A stretch of 64,000 nt of DNA from Pelomonas sp051857475 (GTDB taxonomy: Bacteria; Pseudomonadota; Gammaproteobacteria; Burkholderiales; Burkholderiaceae_C), in contig NZ_JBPZGZ010000002.1 of NCBI RefSeq assembly GCF_051857475.1, forward strand, positions 1,938,443 to 2,002,442. Reading direction: 5' to 3'. Each line of letters opens with the position of its first letter. Position 1 is the stretch's first letter. Position numbers and translations under genes: made by a program. Positions 34,719-44,023 of this stretch are shown piece by piece. The notes under the pieces were generated by a model that saw only the letters and a list, made by a program, of their open reading frames with translations, was not told the origin of the DNA and made no database searches.

Positions 34719-35806
34719 GGCTTCTCGGAAAACTCGATGCTGGCTTCCACGCCGTGCGGCGTGACCTCGTTCAGCGCCAGCGTCGCGCTGCCACCGTAGG
34801 CCCACAGCAGGCGCTCGCGCAGCGCCGCCAGGCCGGTGCCCAGGCCCCCACCGCTGGCCTGCAGGCCCACACCGGTATCGACCACGCGCAGCCGGCAGCG
34901 CCCACCGGCCAACGCTTCCGCGTGGACGTCGATGCGGCCGCCCTCTTCGCTGGGGTCGATGCCGTGCTGGACGGCATTCTCGACCAGGGTCAGCAGGGTC
35001 ATGGGCGGGCAGTTCAGCAGGTGAACGGCGGAATCGACATGCAGCGCGAAGGCCAGCCGGTCGGGCATGCGCATCTGCATCAGGTCCAGGTAGGCGCGCA
35101 CCAGCTCCAGCTCCTGGCGCAGGGTGTTGGCCGAACCATCCAGGCGCGGCACGGCGGCGCGCAAATAGTCGGTCAGGCTTTGCAGCAGCCGGGGTGCCCG
35201 CGGCGAGCCGGCTTCCACCAGGGCCTGCACATTGGCCAGGGTGTTGAAGAGGAAATGCGGCTGGGCCTGCGCGGTGAGCAGCCGCATGCGCGCGTCGAGG
35301 GCCTGGCGGGCCATCTCGCTGCGCTCCAGTTCGAAATCGATCGCTTGCTTTTCCACCTTGGCCTCACGTTGGCGCAGCAGGGCCGCCAGCGCCGTCCAGG
35401 GCGCCACCAGCATGCCCAGGAAGGTGAAGGTCATGAAGCCTTCCAGGCGGGCAGGCTGGGTCCAGAACATCGGCGCACCCGGGGCTGTGTTGGATAGAAA
35501 GGCGACAAACAGGGCGGCCGGTACCGTGACGCCGACCGCGCCCACTTGCAAGGCCCAGCGCGCCAGCCACTTCGGCAGCCTGCGCGGCCATTGCTCGAAC
35601 AGGCCGAAGACCAGCAGCAGGGCCAAGCCGACGCCGAACACCCGCGCGAAGAGCACCCCCCAGCCCGCCTTCCAGCCAAAGCTGAACAGCAGAACGAACA
35701 GCGCGCAGATGACGGCGACGGTGCGCACGCGCCGCCAGGCGAACGCGGCGCGCCAATGCGAGGGCGGGTTCGGTGCGCCGAGTTGGGGGACGGAGCTGGA
35801 GGTCAT
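34715..35806 (-). CDS. LytS/YehU-type sensor histidine kinase
   Basis: 363 residues. Four predicted membrane helices in residues 20-150 without a large periplasmic domain, then a coiled coil and the His_kinase domain with phospho-His in AQPHFLFNTLANVQAL (about 197) and an HATPase with TLVENAVQHGIDP and DTGVGLQASGGGLGTGL. Cognate regulator is the LytTR protein downstream (ATGA overlap). The signal may be within the membrane. 25 bases after the small membrane protein gene. Confidence 0.93.
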   Translation of the reverse strand: MTSSSVPQLGAPNPPSHWRAAFAWRRVRTVAVICALFVLLFSFGWKAGWGVLFARVFGVGLALLLVFGLFEQWPRRLPKWLARWALQVGAVGVTVPAALFVAFLSNTAPGAPMFWTQPARLEGFMTFTFLGMLVAPWTALAALLRQREAKVEKQAIDFELERSEMARQALDARMRLLTAQAQPHFLFNTLANVQALVEAGSPRAPRLLQSLTDYLRAAVPRLDGSANTLRQELELVRAYLDLMQMRMPDRLAFALHVDSAVHLLNCPPMTLLTLVENAVQHGIDPSEEGGRIDVHAEALAGGRCRLRVVDTGVGLQASGGGLGTGLAALRERLLWAYGGSATLALNEVTPHGVEASIEFSEKP

Positions 35807-35831
35807 GGGGTCAGGGTAAACGGGTTCGTGT

Positions 35832-36236
35832 CTAGCGGAAGCGCTCGGCGGGTTTGCGGAGGTAGTGGTGCGCGATATAGCGCCAGGGCAGCACCAGGGG
35901 CGTCAGCACCAGCCCCATCAGGCAGGCTTCGGAGGTCCCTTGCACGGCGGGCGTGATGGCTCCGGCCCGCCAGAGCGGCCAGGCAATCGCCGCGAGCCAG
36001 ACGGTCTTCCAGATCAGCTCGAAGATCAGCAGCGGCAGCATCTGCAGCGGGTAGCGCAGGCCCCAGGCGCAGAGGATGGCCAGGCCGCTCAGCAGCGCCG
36101 CCGTTTCGCCCTTGCGCTGGGCCCACTGGTCGCTGTGTTGAAACATGGCCGGGCCGAAGCTGAGCGCCAGGCCCACGGTGACCAGCAGGTAGAAGGCGCG
36201 CAGCAGATTCAGGCGCCAAAGGGGAACATCGTTCAT
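35832..36236 (-). CDS. Small membrane protein of the lytS-lytTR operon
   Basis: 134 residues with four predicted helices: LLRAFYLLVTVGLALSFG, TAALLSGLAILCAWGL, LLIFELIWKTVWLAAIA and MGLVLTPLVLPW. No catalytic motif. Between the TPR gene (36 bases upstream) and the sensor kinase (25 bases downstream), so cotranscribed; an accessory or membrane sensor-partner role is possible but unproven. I do not recognise a named family. Confidence 0.75.
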   Translation of the reverse strand: MNDVPLWRLNLLRAFYLLVTVGLALSFGPAMFQHSDQWAQRKGETAALLSGLAILCAWGLRYPLQMLPLLIFELIWKTVWLAAIAWPLWRAGAITPAVQGTSEACLMGLVLTPLVLPWRYIAHHYLRKPAERFR

Positions 36237-36272
36237 CAGAGTGTTCTCAGTAAAAAGCGTGAGGGACGCGGT

Positions 36273-37298
36273 TCAGCCGAGCCTGGCCAGGCTCTTGCGC
36301 ACTTCCTCGACATTCGCCGGCTTGGCGCGCTTGTTGGCGATGAAGCGCTCGTAGGCCGCCTTGGCCTGCGCCTTGTCGCCCTTGGCCAGCAGGACGTCGC
36401 CCAGGCGCTGGTCAAGCGGAAAGTCGTCGGCACCGGCGAGGGTCCTGGCGCGCTCTAACAGGCGAATGGCCTCATCCGGCTGACCCAGGGCGGCCTGGAC
36501 GCGCGCTGCGCCATAGAAGCCAGCGGCCCGGCCGGGTTGATCGCGTTGCAGGGTCTCGTACAGGCTCCTGGCCTTGGCCAGGTCCTTGCCGTCCTTCAGG
36601 AAGAAGAGGGCGAGCTGCATGGTGGCCTCGCGCACTTCTTCGCGCATGGCGGAGTCCTGGGTGGGCTTGAGTGCCAGCAACTCGGCTTCCATGTCGGCCC
36701 AATTCTTGGCCTCGGCGGCGATATGCACGCGAATGATGCGCGCCGTCTCGGGTTGGCTGCTGCGCACGGCCGCCTCCAGCTCCCGGGCCTTGGAGGTGCT
36801 GCCGCCCATGATGCCGGGCAGCATCACATAGAGCTTAGCCAGCTGCACCCGCGCCGTGAAGCTGCTCGGCTCCAGCTCCAGGGTGCGAATCCAGAGGTCT
36901 TTCAAGCTGCCCACGCTGCGCATGGCCTTGGCCATGCCCATGTTGAGCATCTGCAGGCCGAGATTCTGCGCCGCCGCCAGATGGCAGACGGCCGCGTTCG
37001 GGTGCTGTTCGATGCAGAGCCTGGCCTGCTGGGCACCGGCCGCCAGGCGCTGGGCGTCTGTGGGATCTGCCAGGCTCAAGGCCAGGGCCAAGGCAGCGCG
37101 CGCCTCGGCATCGGCGGCGTTGGCCTTCAATCGGGTTTGGGCCTGCTGTTCGAGTTCGGCGAACTTGCCGGCCTCGTGCAGCGACTCCAGCTGGCCGTCC
37201 TTGAAGACCGCAGCCTGGGCGCTGCCTAGTGCCAAGCTAGCGAGGGCGGCCAGGAGGACGGTGATCCAAGGGATGCGGCGGGTGGTGGGTGTTTTCAT
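36273..37298 (-). CDS. Exported TPR-repeat protein
   Basis: 341 residues from ATG 37298 (MKTPTTRRIPWITVLLAAL); signal peptide cleaved near GSAQA/AVF. The body is helical, with tetratricopeptide-like repeats visible near residues 35-65, 120-150 and 245-320 (GRAAGFYGAARVQAALGQPD, LAKGDKAQAKAAYERFIA). Probably a periplasmic scaffold. First gene of the operon that ends with the LytS-type kinase and LytTR regulator, so it may modulate the kinase or be a target of the system. Confidence 0.85.
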   Translation of the reverse strand: MKTPTTRRIPWITVLLAALASLALGSAQAAVFKDGQLESLHEAGKFAELEQQAQTRLKANAADAEARAALALALSLADPTDAQRLAAGAQQARLCIEQHPNAAVCHLAAAQNLGLQMLNMGMAKAMRSVGSLKDLWIRTLELEPSSFTARVQLAKLYVMLPGIMGGSTSKARELEAAVRSSQPETARIIRVHIAAEAKNWADMEAELLALKPTQDSAMREEVREATMQLALFFLKDGKDLAKARSLYETLQRDQPGRAAGFYGAARVQAALGQPDEAIRLLERARTLAGADDFPLDQRLGDVLLAKGDKAQAKAAYERFIANKRAKPANVEEVRKSLARLG

Positions 37299-37431
37299 GG
37301 TCGGCGGGCTTTCCAAGAGAGGGTTGCGGCTCGAATTTCGAAGTGACGGGGCCATTGTTTTGAGCCGCTGGCCTGCGCGCACCGCCGTTCAGACCAGCCA
37401 CGCTGTGCCGGTTCTCAAGCACGGCAGGCTG

Positions 37432-37500
37432 GGACGAACGACGCAGCGGACGGCTGGGCCAGCGCCGGCGTCGTTCGTCCGTGCCAGGCGTCGCTCGTCA
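37432..37500. promoter_or_regulatory. Repeated 13-base motif between divergent TPR and esterase genes
   Basis: GGACGAACGACGC (37432-37444) is the perfect reverse complement of GCGTCGTTCGTCC (37468-37480); a third copy, GCGTCGCTCGTCA, lies at 37488-37500, 20 bases downstream in the same direction. Paired direct repeats at about two helical turns are how LytTR regulators bind, and this operon encodes one. The motif could thus control both the TPR-lytS-lytTR operon and the esterase pair. Spacing is 20, slightly short of the usual 21-22. Confidence 0.45.
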
Positions 37501-37587
37501 AGGCTGCGTCGTGCCTGGTCGGGTGGCGTGTGGCCGCGGGCGGGGCCTGAGTCACAGTGGCGACCTCACCGCACCCACTGCCCTGCC

Positions 37588-38571
37588 ATGAAAAGAATCG
37601 CGCGCTTTCTGTTGATCGGCCTCCTCGGTCTGCTCGCCATAGCGGTGCTGTTGGCCGCCGTGTTTGCCTATTTCCTCTACACCCCCGAGCCCGAGCTGCC
37701 GCAGCTCTCAGGCACGATCAGCAAGGCCACCATCGAAGTGGCCGGCCTCCAGCGCAGCTACCGAAGCTATGTGCCCAAGGACCTGCCCAAGGGGGCGCCC
37801 CTGGTGCTGGTGATGCACGGCTCGGGCGAAGGCCCGCAGGCCATTCGCGTGGGCACGGGCTATGGCTTCGAGCGCCTGGCCGACCAGCATGGCTTTGCCG
37901 TGGTCTACCCCAAGTCCTTTGGCTTTGACTGGAACGATTGCAGCTCCATCGGCAACACGGCAGTGGACGGCGTGCGCGCCGACGATGCCGCCTTCCTGGC
38001 GGCGCTGGTGGACAAGCTGGTCGGCGAGATCGGTATCGATCCCCGGCGCGTGTTCGCGACCGGCGTCTCGAACGGCGGCTCGATGGCCCTGCGCCTGGCG
38101 CTGGAGCAGCCGCAGCGCTACCGCGCCGTGGCCGCCTCGGCGGCCAACGTGCCGGCATCGCAGAACTTCCAGTGCCAGCCGGCTGCGCGCACCCCTTCGG
38201 TCATGATCCTGAACGGCACCGCGGACCCGCTGGTGCCCTATGCCGGCGGCGAGATCAACCTGCTGGGGCTGTTCTACAAGGGCGGGCAGGTCATCTCCTC
38301 CACCGCGTCGGCCCAGTACTTTGCGGATCGCAATGCCATCGCCGGCCAGCCCCAGGTCAGCCTGACGCCAACGGCGCAGGGCAGCCGTGTTGAACACGCC
38401 CGCTGGCAGGCGGCCGACGGCCGCACCGAGGTCGAGCTGGTGACCCTGCACGGCGCCGGCCACGGACTGCCCCAGCCCTGGGCGCGTCGCCCCCGCCTGC
38501 TGGGTCCTTCCCCGATGGAGCCCAACGGGCCGGCCCTGATCTGGGCCTTCTTTGAAAGGCAATCGAAATGA
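37588..38571 (+). CDS. Esterase/PHB-depolymerase-like alpha/beta hydrolase
   Basis: 327 residues from ATG 37588; upstream open frame is antisense to the TPR gene. N-terminal helix (IGLLGLLAIAVLLAAVFAYF) is an anchor or signal. LpqC/feruloyl-esterase-like core: VLVMHGSGEGPQAIR oxyanion region, nucleophile Ser in GVSNGGSMAL (about 168), Asp in NGTADPLVPYAG (about 215) and His in GAGHGLPQPW (about 294). Likely acts on esters in the periplasm. Coupled by ATGA to the next membrane protein gene. Confidence 0.88.
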   Translation: MKRIARFLLIGLLGLLAIAVLLAAVFAYFLYTPEPELPQLSGTISKATIEVAGLQRSYRSYVPKDLPKGAPLVLVMHGSGEGPQAIRVGTGYGFERLADQHGFAVVYPKSFGFDWNDCSSIGNTAVDGVRADDAAFLAALVDKLVGEIGIDPRRVFATGVSNGGSMALRLALEQPQRYRAVAASAANVPASQNFQCQPAARTPSVMILNGTADPLVPYAGGEINLLGLFYKGGQVISSTASAQYFADRNAIAGQPQVSLTPTAQGSRVEHARWQAADGRTEVELVTLHGAGHGLPQPWARRPRLLGPSPMEPNGPALIWAFFERQSK

Positions 38572-39311
38572 GCGTCCTGCACGTCGCCCCCGACAGCCAT
38601 GTGCTGGTGCATGCCGCCGCCGCGGTGGTGCTCTATCTGCACATCGGTGCCGGCACCGCGGCTGTGCTGGCCGGCACGGCTGCCTTTGTTTTTCGCAAGG
38701 GCTCGCGCCTGCACCGCCAGGTCGGCAACGCCTTCGTCATCGCCATGCTCATCATGTCCGCCATCGGAGCCACGGTGGCGCCGTTTCTGCCCACGCCCGA
38801 ACGGGGCTCGGTGGTGGCCGGGATGCTGACCTTCTACCTGGTGCTCAGCGGCTGGGCGGCCGTCAAGCGCCAGCCGGGCGAGATCGGCGCCTTCGACTAC
38901 GGCCTGCTGCTGACCTCATTGACGGTGGTGGCGGCCAGCGCCTGGTTGATGAGCCTGGCGGCGCAAAGCCCGGCGGGAAAGCTGGACGGCCAGCCGGCCG
39001 CTGCCTTCGTGATGTTCATGATCATCGGCAGCCTGGCGGCGGTGGGGGATTTGCGGCTGATCCTGAGGCGCGGCGTCACCGGCGCGATGCGCCTGGCGCG
39101 CCATCTGTGGCGCATGACGGTGGCGTTCTTCATCGCAGCCAACTCCCTGTTCCTGGGCCAGCAACAGCTGTTCCCGGAGGCGCTGCGGGGCTGGTTGTTT
39201 CTGCCGGCCCTGCTGATCCTGGGTTTGCTGCTCTATTGGCTGGGCCATGTCGGCTACAGCGCCTACCGGCGCCGCAGCCGCTCGCGCGCCCTTGCCGCGC
39301 CGTCGCCTTGA
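38568..39311 (+). CDS. DUF2306-like integral membrane protein
   Basis: 247 residues with about seven helices (LHIGAGTAAVLAGTAAFVF, GNAFVIAMLIMSAIGATVA, FVMFMIIGSLAAVGDL, LFLPALLILGLLLYWLG). His/Arg residues near LHIG and LARHLWRM are typical of heme- or quinone-like small membrane families, but I see no defined cofactor motif. Translationally coupled to the esterase (ATGA). Function unknown. The 162 bases downstream hold nothing recognisable. Confidence 0.75.
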   Translation: MSVLHVAPDSHVLVHAAAAVVLYLHIGAGTAAVLAGTAAFVFRKGSRLHRQVGNAFVIAMLIMSAIGATVAPFLPTPERGSVVAGMLTFYLVLSGWAAVKRQPGEIGAFDYGLLLTSLTVVAASAWLMSLAAQSPAGKLDGQPAAAFVMFMIIGSLAAVGDLRLILRRGVTGAMRLARHLWRMTVAFFIAANSLFLGQQQLFPEALRGWLFLPALLILGLLLYWLGHVGYSAYRRRSRSRALAAPSP

Positions 39312-39473
39312 TGCGCGGCGACGAGCACGCTCCTCATTCGCTGAAGGAGCACGCTGTCGCGGGCTTCAATGGACCGCCATGAGAGATGCAGGGCGCCGGG
39401 AAAGCAGCTTTGCAGCGCTGGCTGTCATTGATACGGCCAAGTCCGCCGACCACTCATGACAAGCCTCGGCCGC

Positions 39474-39914
39474 TCATACCTTGGCGAGGAAGGCGGCCGC
39501 ATCACCCGCTTCACACTTCCAGTCTGCGAAGACCCCGACCAGATTGCATTCCACGCAGCGGCAAGCGATGTAGTACCAGCGCACGTCATGTGTGCCCTCG
39601 TACACGGAGACGCCGGACATCAGCTCGAACACCTCGTTCTCGCACACGCACTCGTGCGCCTCGGGCGCGGCTTCTTCAACGTAGTCCGCGCTGTCGCCCA
39701 TCAGGTGTTCCTGCCCGCAGTCGGTGCAGGTGCGGATCGCCACGCCGGCTTCTTCATCGGTCTGGAGCGCGAAGATCCGGCACCCGCAATCGCATTTGGA
39801 CGCGGCAAATCGGACGGCCTCATGGCGATTGGCAACGCTGTAGCTGCGCAGCTCGGCTTGGGTGTCACCGGACGTCGTCCCGTACCAGAACTCGCCCTTC
39901 TTCGTCAGTGCCAT
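39474..39914 (-). CDS. Cysteine-rich hypothetical protein, probable zinc ribbon
   Basis: 146 residues from ATG 39914 (MALTKKGEFWYGTTSGD). Many cysteines in pairs: CDCGC near residue 40, CTDCG near 62, CVCE near 88 and CRCVEC near 119, consistent with two zinc sites. No signal peptide or helices. Related short Cys-rich proteins occur in many proteobacteria without known function. It stands alone, convergent with the membrane protein and followed by 195 bases before the cobA stop; that gap shows no recognisable element. Confidence 0.7.
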   Translation of the reverse strand: MALTKKGEFWYGTTSGDTQAELRSYSVANRHEAVRFAASKCDCGCRIFALQTDEEAGVAIRTCTDCGQEHLMGDSADYVEEAAPEAHECVCENEVFELMSGVSVYEGTHDVRWYYIACRCVECNLVGVFADWKCEAGDAAAFLAKV

Positions 39915-40109
39915 TGACGCTGCTCCATTCTTCAACGTGGGCTTCCCGGCAGGCGTGACGCCTGGCTCGCCCAGCTCATCTGGATTTTGCCTGGAGGTCC
40001 GGCGGGTCGTCGTCAAGGGCCTGTGTCGGGGTGGCCTGCCGCGAGCGGCTGCGATCAACCTGAAGCGGTCGCCCTCTTGAGACAGATGACTTCTATTTAA
40101 GCCTACGTT

Positions 40110-40862
40110 TCAGCCCACGTTGCGCCGGTCTCGCTGCACCGCTTCGAGCGCCGCGTGTGCGGCGACCTCGCCAATCACCAGCAGGGCGGGGCTCTTGAGC
40201 CCCTCGCGGGCGATGCAGTCGGGCAGGCCGGCCAGCGTCGTCACCGCATGGCGCTGCTGCGCCGTGTGCGCCGCGCTGACGATTGCCGCCGGCAGATCGG
40301 CCTTGAGGCCGGCGTCCAGCAGCTTGGCCGTGATGTCCGCCGCGCGGGCCACACCCATGTAGATGACCAGGGTCAGTCCCGTGCGGGCCAGGGCCGCCCA
40401 ATCGGGCTCGGCCCGGCCTTCACCGGGGTGGCCGGTGACGAGGATGACGCCGGGCGAGGCGCGGCGGTCGGTCACGGGGATGCCGACGGCGGCCGGGCCG
40501 GCGATGCCGCTGGTCAGACCCGACACCACTTCCACATCGAGGCCGGCATCGCGCAGCGCATCGACCTCCTCGCCGCCGCGGCCGAAGACGAAGGGGTCGC
40601 CGCCCTTGAGGCGCACGACGCGATGGCCGGCCCTGGCCTCGCGGATCATCAGTGCGTGGATGAAATGCTGGTCAGTGCTGATGCAACCGCCGCGCTTGCC
40701 GACGCGCAGCAGGCGGCCTTTCACGAGGGCCAGCACGCGCGGGTCGATGAGGTCGTCGGCCAGCACGACATCGGCGGACTCGATGCGCTTCAGGGCGCGG
40801 ACGGTCAGCAGTTCTGGATCGCCGGGACCGGCGCCGACGAGCGAGACAACTTGGGTGCTCAT
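40110..40862 (-). CDS. cobA: Uroporphyrinogen-III C-methyltransferase
   Basis: 250 residues. SUMT signatures: SLVGAGPGDPELLTVRAL at the N-terminus, VVRLKGGDPFVFGRGGEEV near residue 85 and VEVVSGLTSGIAGPAAVGIP near 112. It makes precorrin-2 from uroporphyrinogen III with SAM, the branch to siroheme, which NirB needs. Overlaps the nasA stop by four bases, last gene of the nirB-nasA operon. No oxidase/ferrochelatase fusion is present, so siroheme completion depends on another gene. Confidence 0.95.
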   Translation of the reverse strand: MSTQVVSLVGAGPGDPELLTVRALKRIESADVVLADDLIDPRVLALVKGRLLRVGKRGGCISTDQHFIHALMIREARAGHRVVRLKGGDPFVFGRGGEEVDALRDAGLDVEVVSGLTSGIAGPAAVGIPVTDRRASPGVILVTGHPGEGRAEPDWAALARTGLTLVIYMGVARAADITAKLLDAGLKADLPAAIVSAAHTAQQRHAVTTLAGLPDCIAREGLKSPALLVIGEVAAHAALEAVQRDRRNVG

Positions 40863-43600
40863 GCGGTGACCTCTTCACGTGTGGTGGCTACCAGGCGGCG
40901 CAGCGTCGGCAAACAGGAGCCGCATTGCGTGCCGCAGCGCTTCTCCGCCTGCAGCTGGGCCAAGCGCTCGGTGGGGCTGCCGCTGCAGTGGGCCAGCGTC
41001 AGGCGGATGACGTCCTCGCGCACGTCGAAGCAGTTGCAGACCTGGGGGCTGGCGGCCGCGGTGTTGGTGGGCGGCGCGCCGGGCGACAGCAACCAGCGGC
41101 CAACGGTGGAGGCCGCCGTGCGCTCGCGCCACAGGTCGACCAGCCAGGCGCCTTCCTCGTGCTGGCCGACGCGCAGCAGGGCCTGCAGCGGCGCCGCCTG
41201 CATGTCGTCGCCCTCCAGCGTCAGCAGGCGCAGCCGGCCGCGCTGGGCGTCGGCATAGCGCAGCACGGCCGGGCTGTTCAGGCCGAGCACGGCGGCGAGT
41301 TCTTCGACCAGCTCGGGCGCGGGTGCCTCGGCGCAGGCGGCCTCGAAAGCCCAGCCCACCTGTTCTCCCTTGGCCGGTTCGGGCAGGCAGTGCCCATAGC
41401 CGAAGCGCGGCATCAGCGCGCGCAGCTGTTCGCGCAGGCGTGGGCCGTCTTCGGGGGCGACCCAGGCGCAGGCGCTGAGGCGCCAGGGCAGGGAGGCCGG
41501 CTCGATGGCCACGGCGCTGAACTTCAGCTCGGGCTGCTTGGAATCGGGGCAGAAGGCGCCCTGCGTGACGGCGTTGACGCCGAGCTGGGCGCCGATGAAT
41601 TCGTCGCCCCAGTGCATGGCGATGTCGGCACCGGCCGGCGACACATTGACGTCGAGCTTCAAGGGCAGCACGACCTCGCCGCGCTGGGAGCGCACATGCA
41701 CCAGCTCGCCCTCGGCCAGCTTGCGGCGTGCTGCGTCGACGGGGTTCACGCGCACGACGGGCCGGCCCTCGTGGGCGAACAGCCGCGGCACGCTGCCGCT
41801 GCGGCTCATGCCATGCCATTGGTCGCGTAGGCGGCCCGTGGTCAGCGAGAAAGGACGTTTGGGCGAAGCCGTCTCGGCCGTGGCGACATAGGGTTTGGTG
41901 ATGAAACGGGCACGACCGTCGGCGGTGGCGAAGCGGCCATCGGTGTAGAGGCGGGGCGTCGAGCCGGTGACATAGGGCCACTGCTGAGGGCCTTCGGTGT
42001 CCAGCTTCAGCCAGGACAGGCCGGTGATGTCGAGGTCGCGGCCGCGCGTGGCTTCGCGGTGCTCCTTCCACAGGTCTTCGGGGCCGTCGGCAGCGAGGCG
42101 AGGCGCGCGGCCCAGGGCGGTGTCGATGAGGGCCGCAACGTCGCGAGCGATGCGCCAGTCGGCGCGTGACTCACCGGCGGCGGGCACGGCAGGCCGCACG
42201 CGGCTGATGCGGCGCTCGCTGTTGGTGACCGTGCCTTCCTTCTCGCCCCAGGTGGCGGCGGGCAGCAGATAGTCGGCATAGCGGGCCGTGGCGGTGTGGG
42301 CAAAGGCTTCCTGCAGGATGACCAGCTCGCAGCGCTCCAGGGCCTGGCGCACCATGGCCTGGTCGGGCATGGACTGGGCGGGGTTGGTGCAGACAATCCA
42401 CAGCGCCTTGATGTCGCCGCGCGCCGCGGCCTCGAACATCTCGACGGCGGTGTGGCCGCGCTTGCCCGGCAGGTCCGGGACGCCCCACAGCGATTCGATC
42501 TCGCCCCAGTCCTCGGCCTTGCCCGGGTCGCGGTGGCCGGGCAAGAGTGTGGCCATGCCGCCGCTCTCGCGGCCACCCATGGCATTGGGCTGGCCGGTCA
42601 GCGAGAAGGGGCCGGCGCCGGGCTTGCCGATCTGGCCGGTGGCCAGGTGCAGATTGATGAGGGCCGTGTTCTTGGCCGTGCCGCTGCTGCTCTGGTTCAG
42701 GCCTTGGCAGTAGAGGCTGAGTGCGGAGGGCGAGGTCGCGAACCACTCGGCGGCCTGCCAGATGTCGGCCTCGTTCACGCCGCAGACCTGGGCCGCGCGC
42801 GACGGCGCCCAGTCGCGCACCAGTTCCTTCAGCGCGTCGAAGCCCTCGGTCGATTGCTCGATAAAGCCGCCCGCCGTCCAGCCCTGCCAGATGACGGCAT
42901 GCAGCAGACCATGGCACAGGGCCACGTCGGTGCCGGGGCGGATCTGCAAATGCAGATCGGCCAGCTCGGCCGTCTCGGTCTTGCGTGGGTCGATGACGAT
43001 GAGCTTGTGCCCGGGCTTGTTGCCACGTGCGGCTTCGAGTCGACGGAACAGGATGGGATGGGCCCAGGCCGGGTTGGCGCCGCTGATCAGCACGCAGTCG
43101 GCCAGCTCGATGTCCTCATAGCTGCAGGGCGGCGCGTCGGCACCGAGCGCCTGTTTGTAGCCGACGACGGCCGAGCTCATGCACAGCCGCGAGTTGGAGT
43201 CGATATGGGGTGTGCCGATGACGGCGCGGGCCAGCTTGTTGAAGGCGTGATAGTCCTCGGTCAGCAGCTGGCCGGAGATGTAGACGCCGATGGCTTCGGG
43301 GCCGTGTTCGGCGCGGATGGCCAGGAGCTTGTCGGCGATCTCGCGATTGGCGCTGTCCCAGCTGATGACCTCGGGCTGGCCGCCGCGAGCGGCACGCTTC
43401 TGCGGCTCGCGCAGGCGCTGGTGCTGGATGACGACCGGCGTGGCCGTCAGGTGCAGATTGGTGCCCTTGGTGCACAGGCGGCCGAAGTTGGCCGGGTGGT
43501 CGGGGTCGCCGCGGACGCCGGTAATCTGGGTGCCGTCATGCTCGATGACGACACCGCAGCCGACACCGCAGTAGGGACAGGTGGACTTTGTCTCGCTCAT
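40859..43600 (-). CDS. nasA: Assimilatory nitrate reductase catalytic subunit
   Basis: 913 residues, a molybdopterin oxidoreductase. N-terminal [4Fe-4S] motif CPYCGVGCGVVIEHDG then GRLCTKG, Mo ligand Cys in NSRLCMSSAVVGY (about residue 139), pterin-binding regions up to about 700, a molydopterin dinucleotide domain (RLRDQWHGMSRSG), and a C-terminal BFD-type [2Fe-2S] domain CNCFDVRED with CGTQCGSCLP (about 848-893), as in NasA proteins that take electrons without a separate subunit. Reduces nitrate to nitrite in the cytosol. 33 bases after nirD. Confidence 0.95.
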   Translation of the reverse strand: MSETKSTCPYCGVGCGVVIEHDGTQITGVRGDPDHPANFGRLCTKGTNLHLTATPVVIQHQRLREPQKRAARGGQPEVISWDSANREIADKLLAIRAEHGPEAIGVYISGQLLTEDYHAFNKLARAVIGTPHIDSNSRLCMSSAVVGYKQALGADAPPCSYEDIELADCVLISGANPAWAHPILFRRLEAARGNKPGHKLIVIDPRKTETAELADLHLQIRPGTDVALCHGLLHAVIWQGWTAGGFIEQSTEGFDALKELVRDWAPSRAAQVCGVNEADIWQAAEWFATSPSALSLYCQGLNQSSSGTAKNTALINLHLATGQIGKPGAGPFSLTGQPNAMGGRESGGMATLLPGHRDPGKAEDWGEIESLWGVPDLPGKRGHTAVEMFEAAARGDIKALWIVCTNPAQSMPDQAMVRQALERCELVILQEAFAHTATARYADYLLPAATWGEKEGTVTNSERRISRVRPAVPAAGESRADWRIARDVAALIDTALGRAPRLAADGPEDLWKEHREATRGRDLDITGLSWLKLDTEGPQQWPYVTGSTPRLYTDGRFATADGRARFITKPYVATAETASPKRPFSLTTGRLRDQWHGMSRSGSVPRLFAHEGRPVVRVNPVDAARRKLAEGELVHVRSQRGEVVLPLKLDVNVSPAGADIAMHWGDEFIGAQLGVNAVTQGAFCPDSKQPELKFSAVAIEPASLPWRLSACAWVAPEDGPRLREQLRALMPRFGYGHCLPEPAKGEQVGWAFEAACAEAPAPELVEELAAVLGLNSPAVLRYADAQRGRLRLLTLEGDDMQAAPLQALLRVGQHEEGAWLVDLWRERTAASTVGRWLLSPGAPPTNTAAASPQVCNCFDVREDVIRLTLAHCSGSPTERLAQLQAEKRCGTQCGSCLPTLRRLVATTREEVTA

Positions 43601-43633
43601 GATCTTGTTGTGTGCGGGCCGGCATTCGAGTGC

Positions 43634-44014
43634 TCAGGCCACGGCAATCGGAATTCGGGGACCGGCGACGGGTGCAGCCAGGTCCAAGGCCAGGGTGTCG
43701 AGTTCGGCCTGCAGCAGAAAGACGCTGCCGCCTTCCAGCTTCACCTGGAAGGCCGGCGTGCAGCCCTCGTCGGGCTCGCGGGCCGCGCCATCGGCGAGGC
43801 CGATCGTCCAGTTGTGCAGCGGGCAGGCCACGTTCCTGCCGAAGACGATGCCCTGGCTCAGCGGGCCGCCCTTGTGTGGGCAGCGGTCCAGCAGCGCAAA
43901 GACCTCGTCGTCGGCATTGCGGAACAGGGCCACGTCCACGCCGGCGGCTCGCCGCACGCGGCGCGAGCCCAGCACGGGGATGTCCTGCAGATCACAGACG
44001 TGGGTCCAGCTCAT
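43634..44014 (-). CDS. nirD: Nitrite reductase small subunit (Rieske type)
   Basis: 126 residues. Rieske-like fold with both cluster motifs, CPHKGG (about residue 43) and CPLHNW (about 63), unlike the ligand-less NirD of enterobacteria, so it may carry a [2Fe-2S] cluster. Partner of NirB in NADH-dependent reduction of nitrite to ammonium. It follows the PilJ-domain gene by nine bases and precedes nasA by 33, within one operon. Confidence 0.93.
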   Translation of the reverse strand: MSWTHVCDLQDIPVLGSRRVRRAAGVDVALFRNADDEVFALLDRCPHKGGPLSQGIVFGRNVACPLHNWTIGLADGAAREPDEGCTPAFQVKLEGGSVFLLQAELDTLALDLAAPVAGPRIPIAVA

Positions 44015-44023
44015 GGGTGGCTC

